From the IMG/VR virus record IMGVR_UViG_3300050821_003741, positions 1 to 45,361 of that record: DNA of 45,361 bases, one strand, 5' to 3'. Below are positions 6,214 through 14,519 of this stretch, one piece after another. The DNA comes from a virus. The notes beneath the pieces were generated by a model. It had not been told where the DNA came from. It saw only the letters and a list, made by a program, of their open reading frames with translations, and ran no database searches. The first letter of the stretch is position 1. Each line of letters starts with the position of its first letter. Both the position numbers and the translations under genes were made by a program.

Positions 6214-7657
6214 ATCGCTCAGGCCAGAGGAAGAGCAAGAGTTAGCGTTCCAGGCGGTCTGCGAGGTGGCGCGGCAGGCCGCAGAGCGGGGGGACGTGTT
6301 GGAGTGGGGGAAGATGTTGTTCCCCGACAAGTTCACCCGACCCTTTGACAGTATGATGCATGGCGATTTCGTGGCGATTCAAGATGAGGCGTTCACGAAT
6401 CGAGAGGCCCCCCGAGGGCGCGCCAAAACGACGATCAAGTGTTTCCTCATCCCCATCTTTAAGGCCCTCAACGAACCCCGCAAATTCCAGCATTACCTCA
6501 ACGTCCAGTCCACCGGGGATAAGGCTTTGGCGGTGAATCGGAGCATCAAGCAGGAGATCGAACTAAATCCGTTCATCCAGGTATTGTATGGGAACCAGAT
6601 GGGAGAGCGTTGGACAGACGGCCAGTTTGTCTTGACCAATGGCGTGATCTTCACGGCGATAGGCGCCGGGCAGAGCATCCGGGGGTTGAATTATAACAAC
6701 GTGCGGCCCGATTACCTCATCATCGATGACCTGTATGATGAGTTGGATATCAATAATCCAGAAAGCACTCAGCAGAAGACGGCCTGGTTTTGGGGGTCAC
6801 TCTACCCGGCCCGCGCCCAACATCGGAAGACCAGCGTCCATGTGCAAGGGACGGCTATTAATAAGGTCGATCTCTTGGAGGAGTTGAAGAGTAAGGCGGA
6901 GGTGAATTCGCGGACGTTCCGGGTGGTTCTGGATTGGGAAAAGAAGCAAGTGTTGTGGCCTGAGCTTAAAAATTGGGATGATGTCATGGCCGAGAAAGCC
7001 TTGATGCCCTCGGTCATTTGGTTTCGGGAATACCAGAACGAACGGCGGGACGACACCAGCGCGATTATTAAGCACGGTTGGCTTTACCCGGAAGGGAAGC
7101 CCTCATGGGAATACGATCCGGCGACCCTCAAGTTCGACCGACACTTTTTATTCTTGGATGCGCGCCTGGGAGTCGATCCCTCTATTGGCGAAAAGATGGA
7201 AAATGACTATACTGGTATTGTCCTCATTTGGAAGTGCCGCCATGCGGACAGCAAGACGGCGTGTTTCTATATCGACGCGGTGTGGAACGAACACCTAAGC
7301 CTGGACGGGCGCGTAAGGTTGCTGGAAAAAATCCGGGAGGATCAGCCGTCGGAGCGTCGCATCAGTCGGGCGATGATTGAGGCGATAGGCGGATTCAAAG
7401 ATTTCGCGGCGGAAGTGAAACGACGAACGGCCCTACCTGTCAAAGAAATTGATCGCGTCAGAGACAAAATCAGCAACCTGGAAAACAAGAGCCGATTTTT
7501 TGAAACGCAAAAGGTGTTCCTCAACAAGAACATCGATCTCCGGTTAAAGGACTTACTCGTGCATCAGTTGACGATTAATAAACCACAGCATGAGGATATG
7601 CGGGACGCGCTTTTCCTGGCGTTGGACGACGACGCGGCGGGCTGGGCATGGGTATGA
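6191..7657 (+). CDS. terL: Terminase large subunit
   Basis: 488 aa. The ATPase half has a Walker A-type loop APRGRAKTT at residues 73-81 and a Walker B strand PDYLIIDDLYDE near 173-184. The C-terminal RNase H-like nuclease begins near residue 323 (FLDARLGVDPS), with further acidic residues in 'ENDYTGIVLIW' and 'MIEAIGGFKDF'. It powers DNA translocation into the prohead and cuts concatemers. ATG 6191 is preferred to the upstream TTG at 6176. Confidence 0.93.
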   Translation: MNPPSLLESLRPEEEQELAFQAVCEVARQAAERGDVLEWGKMLFPDKFTRPFDSMMHGDFVAIQDEAFTNREAPRGRAKTTIKCFLIPIFKALNEPRKFQHYLNVQSTGDKALAVNRSIKQEIELNPFIQVLYGNQMGERWTDGQFVLTNGVIFTAIGAGQSIRGLNYNNVRPDYLIIDDLYDELDINNPESTQQKTAWFWGSLYPARAQHRKTSVHVQGTAINKVDLLEELKSKAEVNSRTFRVVLDWEKKQVLWPELKNWDDVMAEKALMPSVIWFREYQNERRDDTSAIIKHGWLYPEGKPSWEYDPATLKFDRHFLFLDARLGVDPSIGEKMENDYTGIVLIWKCRHADSKTACFYIDAVWNEHLSLDGRVRLLEKIREDQPSERRISRAMIEAIGGFKDFAAEVKRRTALPVKEIDRVRDKISNLENKSRFFETQKVFLNKNIDLRLKDLLVHQLTINKPQHEDMRDALFLALDDDAAGWAWV

Positions 7658-9102
7658 GAAAGAAAACCGCGGCGGTGGTGGATCGCCTCTTAGATAATAA
7701 CGCGGCGCTGGCGTTGCGGGCGGAGTCGTTACAGAACGCCCTCAAGAAAAGCGCGGTGCTGAAAAATACGCTCACCGATTTGACGCAGGCTCTTGGAATC
7801 CAGACAAACCTCACCAGCTTCAATCCAATCATCCAGAACAATATCTATGCGCCCATCACTCTTGATTGGTTGACGCTCACTTATTTCTATAAGACCCATG
7901 GGGTCATCCAGACGGCGATTGAAATGCCGGTGTTGGATGCCTTGCGCGGCGGGGTGGATATTGCCAGTAAGCAGATGGACCCCATCGACATCAAAAAGCT
8001 GTTGGATTTCTTTGAAGACAACGACGTGGGGGCCAGCATCGGGGAGACGGGAACGTGGGCAAGGCTGTATGGCGGCGCGGGGTTGGTGGTGAACATCCCC
8101 AACCAAGACCCCGAGACGCCCTTGTCCTTCAAGAACATCAAGGCGATGCGGTTGTATCCGGCGAATCGGTGGGAGTTGGGGGCCGGGTATAAGGCAGAGG
8201 ACAGCGACGGCATAGCGCGGACGCCCATTGAAGAATACAACGCCCGATTCTCTGAGTTTTATAATTTCTATGGCAACAAAATCCACCATTCGCGGGTGTT
8301 CACGTTGTCCGGGAAGAATGCCCCGCACGTCATCCGGTGGCAGTTGCAGGGATGGGGGATGTCGGAGGTGGAACGGATGGTAGAGGATTTCAACCTCTAT
8401 ATTCGGACCAAGAACGTCCTGTATGAACTGCTCCAAGAGGCGAAAGTAGATATCTTCAAGATGGAGAATTTTAATTCCAGTCTCTTGACGGATACCGGGA
8501 CTCAGCAGATTTTTCAGCGGATCCAAAAGGCCCAACAACTCAAGAGCTTCAATAAGGGGCTTCTACTGGATAAACTGGACGATTACGAGCAGAAGCAGAT
8601 CACCTTCACGGGAATCGCGGAGGTGATGAAAGAAAATCGGATTGGGATCGCGTCGGCCATGCGGATGCCCATGGCGAAACTTTTCGGATTGTCGGCGGCG
8701 GGATTTAATTCGGGGGAAGACGACATTGAAAACTATAACGCCATGGTGGAAAGTGAAGTCAGACAAAAGTTGCGGCCGCTTATCCGTAAGGTCATTGCTC
8801 TGGCGTGCGTTCACCTCTTCGGGACGGAGATTGACTTCGATTTCAGCTTCAAACCTCTGCGGGTATTGGGCGCGGTGGAAGAGGAACAGGTCAAGACGTC
8901 ATTGCAGAATCGGATGACCATGCTGTATGACCGCGGGCTTATGACGGCGCAAGAGGTGATGGAGGAATTGAGTAAAGCGAAAATCGTGACCATCCCCACG
9001 GCGGTGGGGGCTGGGATGGAAGCTGAGCGCCCGGATTTGGGCGGAAACGATCAAGAGGAAGGTGGCAAAGAAAATGGATCTGAGCGAAAACGGGAAGAAT
9101 GA
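7648..9102 (+). CDS. Portal protein (DUF1073 type)
   Basis: About 484 aa. The order of segments fits the DUF1073/anchor portal family: 'TLTYFYKTHGVIQTAIEMPVLDALRGG' near residues 72-100, 'LYGGAGLVVNIP' near 142, 'IHHSRVFTLSGK' near 212, and a helical wing with 'RMPMAKLFGLSAAGFNSGEDDIENY'. The dodecameric portal forms the DNA channel at one capsid vertex. The gene overlaps terL by 10 bases (ATG 7648, alternative 7654). The C-terminal tail is acidic and low in complexity. Confidence 0.9.
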   Translation: MGMRKKTAAVVDRLLDNNAALALRAESLQNALKKSAVLKNTLTDLTQALGIQTNLTSFNPIIQNNIYAPITLDWLTLTYFYKTHGVIQTAIEMPVLDALRGGVDIASKQMDPIDIKKLLDFFEDNDVGASIGETGTWARLYGGAGLVVNIPNQDPETPLSFKNIKAMRLYPANRWELGAGYKAEDSDGIARTPIEEYNARFSEFYNFYGNKIHHSRVFTLSGKNAPHVIRWQLQGWGMSEVERMVEDFNLYIRTKNVLYELLQEAKVDIFKMENFNSSLLTDTGTQQIFQRIQKAQQLKSFNKGLLLDKLDDYEQKQITFTGIAEVMKENRIGIASAMRMPMAKLFGLSAAGFNSGEDDIENYNAMVESEVRQKLRPLIRKVIALACVHLFGTEIDFDFSFKPLRVLGAVEEEQVKTSLQNRMTMLYDRGLMTAQEVMEELSKAKIVTIPTAVGAGMEAERPDLGGNDQEEGGKENGSERKREE

Positions 9103-9298
9103 GGTGTCGGCGGGCGCGGTGGCTCAAATCATCATCCAGTTGAAGGCGGACGGGAATCATGTGGCGATCATCGGCCCATTGGGAGAGAAAGGCCTTTGCT
9201 ATCAGATGCTGGAATTGGCCAAAGATGTGGTGCGAAATTACAAATCGGGGTCCGGGTTGATCATTAAGGATCCGGGCGAAAACGGGAAGACGCAGTGA
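9074..9298 (+). CDS. Small hypothetical protein (about 74 aa)
   Basis: Overlaps the end of the portal gene by 29 bases. The product contains 'VAQIIIQLKADGNHVAIIGP' and 'MLELAKDVVRNYKSG', a compact alpha/beta pattern. The start is either GTG 9062 or ATG 9074. AAGAGGAAGG is upstream of both. No family recognised. Confidence 0.6.
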   Translation: MDLSENGKNEVSAGAVAQIIIQLKADGNHVAIIGPLGEKGLCYQMLELAKDVVRNYKSGSGLIIKDPGENGKTQ

Positions 9299-9459
9299 TG
9301 ATTTTGGGGAAACCCCTGGATACTCGCAACGGATCGGTAGCGGTCGTCATCGTTGTCTTGGCGATTATATTCGCCGCGTGGTTGTTTTCGGGATGTGTGC
9401 GAACAAATTTGCAGGCGGAAAGAGAATTTAAGGAGGAACCATGCGTCGATGTCTTTTGA
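9298..9459 (+). CDS. Small membrane protein or lipoprotein candidate (53 aa)
   Basis: The start overlaps the previous stop (TGATG). Residues 13-31 form a hydrophobic helix (SVAVVIVVLAIIFAAWLFS) followed directly by GC, loosely like a lipobox (FSGC). Polar residues follow. It opens the block of exported fibre-like genes. Overlap with the next gene is 19 bases. Confidence 0.5.
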   Translation: MILGKPLDTRNGSVAVVIVVLAIIFAAWLFSGCVRTNLQAEREFKEEPCVDVF

Positions 9460-10712
9460 TGATTTCTTTGATGGCGTTGGTATATGGAAAAGCAATGGCA
9501 TCGTCCGTGGTTCAGCCCGTATACGTGGTGAACTGCTCAACGTCTGCGACGCAGTTATTGGGAAGCCCGGCGCAGAACGTTCAAATGACGAACGTGTGCA
9601 GTAGCGGAACGATTGGCAACGCGATCACCGGCGGGGGTGCGAATCGGATGTTGTATGAGGACGCATCGCAGAATTTGGCGACTTCGCCGAACGTGACCAC
9701 AAACGGATCGACTGTCACGGCAACGGCTTTCTCGGGGTCCGGGTCAGCGTTGACTTCTTTGAAGCCCGCCAATATATCAAATGGGGCTCTCCCTGGAGGC
9801 GTCACCATCACCACGACGAACGTGTCCGCGACCGGAACGCCTTCAGCTACTACGTTTTTCCGTGGTGACAATTCGTGGTCGGCGGCAGGCGGCGGAGGCG
9901 TCCAGGCGGGAGATTCTACGACGTTTACGGGACAGAACACGTTCAACCAAGACGTCACGGCTCTAGGATACAGTTTCACCGGAAACACCGGGAGTACGAT
10001 AACGGCCACAACCAACAATCTCCAACTTGGGGCTGGCGGAACCAACCCCATGCCTGAACTGCCGACGTTCTGGAACGACGCCACTCATGGAAGTGAACTG
10101 ACGTTGCCGCAACAAACCGTGTTGGGCGGCCCCCCTTCTATCGGAGGGAATATAGCGTTCGGTGGATGGCGGAGCGGTTTCTCTTTCAATAGTAGTTCAA
10201 TTTCTGGAATCATCGGAAACAACACCACATACGAGTTCGCCAATACCGCTCTAAAGATCGACGTTGGGAACGGTAGCACTACCGTCCCGGACCTTTGCGA
10301 GGGGGGAGCGTCTGGATGTCATACTGGGTTAGGGTGGGCGGGGGCTAGTAGTAGAGATTTGAGCCTTATCTCTAGGGATGTGGAATCGGCCAGGTTCACG
10401 GACACGCTCATCTTGCACAACGCGCACACGGAATGGACGGGAACGGTTTCGACGATCACGGCGTGCGGAACAGGCCCCACGTTTGTGGGGAATGATAGTC
10501 GTGGAGTGATCACTACGGGGGGCGGCGCGCCCACCTCATGTAAGTTAACGTTCACGTCCGCGTGGACGAACGCTCCGGTGTGCGAGGCGATAACCAGTTC
10601 CGGGACATCTCTGACGTTCATCTCAGCCGTCACGGTCAACGATGTGACGTTCGGGCTGAGCGTGGCACTGAGCAGTGGAAAGATTTATTATCATTGCGAT
10701 GGGTGGCACTAA
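9441..10712 (+). CDS. Sec-targeted fibre-like protein A
   Basis: 423 aa. The N-terminus is a textbook Sec signal peptide: RR, hydrophobic LLMISLMALVYG, then KAMA-S as the cleavage site near residue 20. The body is Ser/Thr/Gly/Asn-rich beta structure with 'SALTSLKPANISNGALPGGVT', as in phage fibres. The C-terminal 90 residues have paired cysteines (ACGTGP, SCKLTF, PVCEAI, YYHCDGWH) that resemble a C-terminal knob domain common in environmental phage fibres. AAGGAGGAACC precedes the ATG. A signal peptide on a virion-type protein is unusual. Confidence 0.75.
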   Translation: MRRCLLMISLMALVYGKAMASSVVQPVYVVNCSTSATQLLGSPAQNVQMTNVCSSGTIGNAITGGGANRMLYEDASQNLATSPNVTTNGSTVTATAFSGSGSALTSLKPANISNGALPGGVTITTTNVSATGTPSATTFFRGDNSWSAAGGGGVQAGDSTTFTGQNTFNQDVTALGYSFTGNTGSTITATTNNLQLGAGGTNPMPELPTFWNDATHGSELTLPQQTVLGGPPSIGGNIAFGGWRSGFSFNSSSISGIIGNNTTYEFANTALKIDVGNGSTTVPDLCEGGASGCHTGLGWAGASSRDLSLISRDVESARFTDTLILHNAHTEWTGTVSTITACGTGPTFVGNDSRGVITTGGGAPTSCKLTFTSAWTNAPVCEAITSSGTSLTFISAVTVNDVTFGLSVALSSGKIYYHCDGWH

Positions 10713-10730
10713 TCCAAGGAGGGAAATGAT

Positions 10731-11117
10731 ATGAGACTTTTAGCTTCGATTCTGGCGGTTGCTGTTCTTTCAATCAACGCCGGGGCTACTTTCACGGCAA
10801 TTTTCATTCCAAACGGCCAAGTGACTTCCGTCCGCGTGGTTTTCGATGCCGCAGGGAACCCTCGACATGCGATTCTTTGCGCGGTGGATAGCGCCGCTGG
10901 TGTTGTATGCGCAAGCGTGGCTCAAGACGCGGCTGGGAGGCCGTTGGCGATAGATGGGACCGGGAATCTCATCAACCAAGCAAGCGTCATAGCGGCTTTC
11001 AAGACGGTTTTGACGGCGGAGGCGGCGCACATCATAGCCGAAGCCAACAAACAGACGGCGGACGGAACGCGGCGCGGGAAGATATCGGTCCCCGTGACTG
11101 CGGCGCAGTTGAATTGA
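10731..11117 (+). CDS. Small secreted protein (128 aa)
   Basis: Signal peptide MRLLASILAVAVLSINAGA with likely cleavage after AGA near residue 19. The mature part contains 'VTSVRVVFDAAGNPRHAILCAVD', two cysteines and a helical end ('AAFKTVLTAEAAHIIAEANK'). AAGGAGGGAAATGAT precedes the start. It lies between two signal-bearing fibre-like genes, so it may be a partner such as an assembly factor. Function unknown. Confidence 0.65.
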   Translation: MRLLASILAVAVLSINAGATFTAIFIPNGQVTSVRVVFDAAGNPRHAILCAVDSAAGVVCASVAQDAAGRPLAIDGTGNLINQASVIAAFKTVLTAEAAHIIAEANKQTADGTRRGKISVPVTAAQLN

Positions 11118-11118
11118 C

Positions 11119-12162
11119 ATGAAAAAACTGACCCTCGTTTCTTTCATCCTGGCATTGTGCGGAGCGGCTAGGGCCGACAATTTCACGTCTTGGAGCGTGG
11201 ACGGGCAGGAGGGTGTGAGGATCACTAGCACGGCGGTGGGGATGTTTCAAATCCTTTTGCCTGACCCTGTGATAGGAGAACGTCCGCAGTTCGGGTCTAT
11301 AAATTCTCCGTTGAGCGGATTCTCCACTGGCAACGGTGTCCAGAACGTCATAAACAACGGCACGGCTAACGTTTCCTGGGGGAGACACGGAGACGGCGCG
11401 TTAGGTCAGGTTTTCAACGCCGGGACGGGCCTTGAGACTCAGATGACAGAGCCTACTCTTGAGAATGAGGGGAACCACGACGGTATTTATTGGATCGACA
11501 ACCGCGCCCCTGACGGGGTATTCGGGCATGACCCGAGCGGACGATTTCTCCTCTTCGATGTCGGCGGAACGCGGATTTTTCGCGTCGGAAATTCAGGGGT
11601 CGGAATCGGAACTCCCATCATCAGCAGTACGTTGACCGTGAATGGTCCCATCGAATCAAAAAACGGAGGATATAAGTTTCCAAATGGATCAATTCAACTT
11701 ACCGCCGCCACCGGCGGATCACAAGTCATTTGTTTCAGCACTGGATCGGTCGGTCAAATTGGTAACGGACCTACTGTCTTGGATTCTTGCGCTGTTCCGG
11801 CGTCTTCTTTGGTTCATGTGGGGTCCATCTTAAAAATCAAGGCGTGGGGCCATATCGTGGTTGGGGGGCCTGTGGCACCTCAATTAAAATTCGGGTCCAC
11901 GATAATTTGGGACAATAGCACGGATTTCACGTCCACGGCGTCTGCGTGGGCTCTCACCGCCACGGTGATCAAGACCGGACCTTCTATGCAAAAATTCACT
12001 TCGGATTCTTTAAGGAACAATGAGTTTTCCGTGGATGGAAAGTCGGGGTCTGCGTCGGAGATTGATACGTCCACCATCACGATATCCGGGATTGGTGTAG
12101 GATTAGGCGCGGCGGACGGGTCAATCATTCAGGACGGATTGGTCGTGGAATTGGAAAATTAA
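11119..12162 (+). CDS. Sec-targeted fibre-like protein B
   Basis: 347 aa. Signal peptide MKKLTLVSFILALCGAARA with cleavage before D20. The middle has 'GNSGVGIGTPIISSTLTVNG' and 'GGYKFPNGSIQLTAA', a motif seen in fibre or surface proteins that end in trimerising domains. The C-terminal part ('VGSILKIKAWGHIVVGG', 'IIQDGLVVELEN') resembles a beta-sandwich fibre knob. The gene starts two bases after the previous stop codon. Role in host-surface contact is inference. Confidence 0.75.
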   Translation: MKKLTLVSFILALCGAARADNFTSWSVDGQEGVRITSTAVGMFQILLPDPVIGERPQFGSINSPLSGFSTGNGVQNVINNGTANVSWGRHGDGALGQVFNAGTGLETQMTEPTLENEGNHDGIYWIDNRAPDGVFGHDPSGRFLLFDVGGTRIFRVGNSGVGIGTPIISSTLTVNGPIESKNGGYKFPNGSIQLTAATGGSQVICFSTGSVGQIGNGPTVLDSCAVPASSLVHVGSILKIKAWGHIVVGGPVAPQLKFGSTIIWDNSTDFTSTASAWALTATVIKTGPSMQKFTSDSLRNNEFSVDGKSGSASEIDTSTITISGIGVGLGAADGSIIQDGLVVELEN

Positions 12163-12174
12163 GGAGCAAATCGG

Positions 12175-13002
12175 GTGAGCTATCCAATAGAACTTGCCAT
12201 CTTTTTCCCAGGGACCTATTACGCGGTGATTCATCACCCGAATGGGACCGTCTGGAATAACGTCACGTTGGTGTTTGAAGCGTTCAACGCGGCCCACTGG
12301 ACGCAATACGCCATCGTATTGTCACCGCAGGGCGCCAGCGGCTATTATTCCGTGGCGTATCCTTCTCAGATTACGGGCGTGTTGACGACGGAATTATTTT
12401 ATCAGCAAGCGGGAGGAGGTCCGTTGATTACCGACCAACCCCCGTTAGGGCAGATACGCACTCAAGGGCAGTTGGTGGGGGTGAACCTGGATAAGACGGC
12501 CTATTTCTTGGATCCGGCGTCGGCGGGCGGCGTCTGGACGGTGCCGGTGCGGACATTGACTCAATCGGCCCCGCAGGTGGTGGCCACGGTGCAGGGGACA
12601 GATATAAGCGTGTTGCGGGGGGACGAATGGGTTATCGCGCTGACAGGGTTAGGTGTTCTTACAGGGCGCACGAAATTATGGTTTACGGTGAAAGCGACGC
12701 CTGATTTATTGGATAGCGCGGCCGCGGTGGAGATCATAGAAGGGTCTGGGAATGGGCAGGGATTGGTGGTTTTGAACGGCGCGCCCCCGGTTAATCCGGT
12801 GGTGGCCGCGGATGGGTCGGTGGTGGTGACGGACGCGACGGCGGGCAACCTGACCATTACGCTGAAAGGCCGGGCGTCGGCAATCTTGGCGGACCAAGAC
12901 CTAAACTATGACATTCAAATCTTGGACGCCTCCGGGAACCCCCTGACCAAGACGGCGGGCGCGTTACATGTGGTGGCGGACGTCACCCGGGCGACTTCAT
13001 GA
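12175..13002 (+). CDS. Structural protein with BppU-like beta domains
   Basis: 275 aa from GTG 12175, preceded by AAGGAGC. It has no signal peptide, unlike the three genes before it. The C-terminal half ('LRGDEWVIALTGLGVLTGRTKLWFTVK', 'LNYDIQILDASGN', 'HVVADVTRATS') follows the pattern of BppU/upper-baseplate N-terminal domains, which join fibres to virions. It could link the exported fibre-like proteins to the particle. The stop overlaps the next start. Confidence 0.55.
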   Translation: MSYPIELAIFFPGTYYAVIHHPNGTVWNNVTLVFEAFNAAHWTQYAIVLSPQGASGYYSVAYPSQITGVLTTELFYQQAGGGPLITDQPPLGQIRTQGQLVGVNLDKTAYFLDPASAGGVWTVPVRTLTQSAPQVVATVQGTDISVLRGDEWVIALTGLGVLTGRTKLWFTVKATPDLLDSAAAVEIIEGSGNGQGLVVLNGAPPVNPVVAADGSVVVTDATAGNLTITLKGRASAILADQDLNYDIQILDASGNPLTKTAGALHVVADVTRATS

Positions 13003-13997
13003 ACGATCCGGCGTTGTTTGGTTTACATCCGAAGCATGAGGCTGATATTGGGCGGCAGATTCTGCGGATATTACGGGACGTGTTATTTTTGCCGCTGTTG
13101 GAAGTGTTAAACGTGGCGACCGCCCAGCCGATGCCAAGAGACATTGTGCAGATGAAGAACGCGCCCGGCGATGCGTTGCAGAAAGCCTTGAGGGAAGGGC
13201 GCGTGCAGTATGAGGCGGGGGTGTTTAGCGGAAAATTCAACGCGGCGATCACCCGCATATTGTTGGGGATGGGGGCTAAATTCGATCAACAGCAGGGCGT
13301 GTTTCGTCTCTCGGCGTCCAGCGTTCCGGGGTGGGTTGTGGCGGAAGCGACGGCCTATCTATCGACCGCCAAGTCCGCGCACGAACGTCTCTTAAAGACG
13401 TTGGATGAGACGGCCCAAAATCTCGAAAAAACCCTTGAAACAAAATCTATAGATGCTAATATAGAATTGACGGAACTGGAAAAAGCCTGGAAAGTGACGG
13501 CGCGAAATTTGGAAGTGAATCCCGAGATCAGCCAGGGCGGGCAGGAAAATCTGCGGCGGGCCTATGACCAGAATATGAAGTTGGCGATCAAGGGGTGGAT
13601 GGACGAACAGATCCCGCGGTTGCGGAAAGTCGTCCGGGATAACGCGGAACAAGGATATCGTTTCGATAAACTCATCCCGGCGATCAAGGCGCGGTTTCAG
13701 GTGGGGCAGAGTAAGGCGGCGTTTCTGGCGCGTCAAGAAACCAGCCTATTGGTATCGAAGTTTCGGCAGGAACGATTTCAGGATATCGGGGTGACGGATT
13801 ATATTTGGATGACCTCACACGATGTCCGCGTGCGGCACGATCACCGGGATTTGGATAAGACGCGACAATCCTACGCGAACCCGCCCATTACGGATAAGAC
13901 GACGGGGGCGCGGAATAACCCGGGCGAAGATTACAACTGCCGATGCGTAGCGCGGCCCATTCTGCCGGGGTCGCAAGAGGTGAGAAGGGCGGCATAG
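12999..13997 (+). CDS. Head morphogenesis protein (SPP1 gp7 / Mu F type)
   Basis: 332 aa. The diagnostic C-terminal core is visible: 'FLARQETSLLVSKFRQERFQDIG', 'YIWMTSHDVRVRHDHRDLDK', then 'NPGEDYNCRCVARPI'. Family members are minor capsid proteins associated with portal and early DNA events. The N-terminal 150 residues are helical. It normally directly follows the portal; here the fibre-like block is placed between them. Confidence 0.88.
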   Translation: MNDPALFGLHPKHEADIGRQILRILRDVLFLPLLEVLNVATAQPMPRDIVQMKNAPGDALQKALREGRVQYEAGVFSGKFNAAITRILLGMGAKFDQQQGVFRLSASSVPGWVVAEATAYLSTAKSAHERLLKTLDETAQNLEKTLETKSIDANIELTELEKAWKVTARNLEVNPEISQGGQENLRRAYDQNMKLAIKGWMDEQIPRLRKVVRDNAEQGYRFDKLIPAIKARFQVGQSKAAFLARQETSLLVSKFRQERFQDIGVTDYIWMTSHDVRVRHDHRDLDKTRQSYANPPITDKTTGARNNPGEDYNCRCVARPILPGSQEVRRAA

Positions 13998-14079
13998 TTT
14001 TTGAAAGACCATTTTAAACGGGCGGGACTGATCATCCCTTAGCGTTCCTAGAGCGCCCCGGCAACCCCCAGCTTCTTAG

Positions 14080-14118
14080 GGCTGGATTTCCCCATATTGG
14101 GAAGTCCAGCCTTTTTTT
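14080..14118 (+). terminator. Rho-independent terminator after head morphogenesis gene
   Basis: A 13-bp stem pairs 14080-14092 with 14099-14111 (one wobble), has a 6-nt loop and is followed by seven T. It splits the head operon. No clear promoter is seen between it and the next gene at 14149, so read-through or antitermination is likely. Confidence 0.9.
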
Positions 14119-14148
14119 GTTGTTGGGGGGAATTTTCAGGGAGGCGCG

Positions 14149-14517
14149 ATGGAAAACGATCTTGAGCGTGTATGCGCCTGGTGCGGAAAGAAGATGGGGA
14201 CGACGCCAAGTTCTCAGACCGGGACAACCCACGGAATCTGCGATACGTGCGTCAAGAAGGAACGGGAAGCGGCGGGAATCAAAAATCTCGAAAACGTGGG
14301 TGAACGGGCTGAGGCTGGGAAAGCTCTTTACGGCCGGATGGGAAATGGAACGTTCCTTCATGCGCACGGGACCTACGTCCGTATCCGTGGCGGGGCCTAT
14401 GACCGGCGGGTGGGAAAGATCGAACAACCAAATGACGCGGATGGAAATGAATATATAGTGCGCCTGCCGGACGGCGAATTGAAAGTGTATCCGGTGGCCG
14501 AAATGGAGGGCGTCTAA
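14149..14517 (+). CDS. Zinc-knuckle protein before the protease (122 aa)
   Basis: CAWC at residues 9-12 and CDTC near 32-35 form a zinc finger. The C-terminal half ('GTYVRIRGGAYDRRVGKIEQ', 'EYIVRLPDGELKVYPVAEM') looks like a KOW/SH3-type beta barrel. A CAGGGAGGCGCG ribosome site gives a secure start. It is placed between terminator and protease-scaffold gene. Specific function unknown. Confidence 0.7.
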   Translation: MENDLERVCAWCGKKMGTTPSSQTGTTHGICDTCVKKEREAAGIKNLENVGERAEAGKALYGRMGNGTFLHAHGTYVRIRGGAYDRRVGKIEQPNDADGNEYIVRLPDGELKVYPVAEMEGV

Positions 14518-14519
14518 GA

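Noticed and set aside
7729-8538. 269-codon minus-strand frame opposite the portal
   Set aside because: Lies entirely within the portal gene and has no ribosome site or motif.
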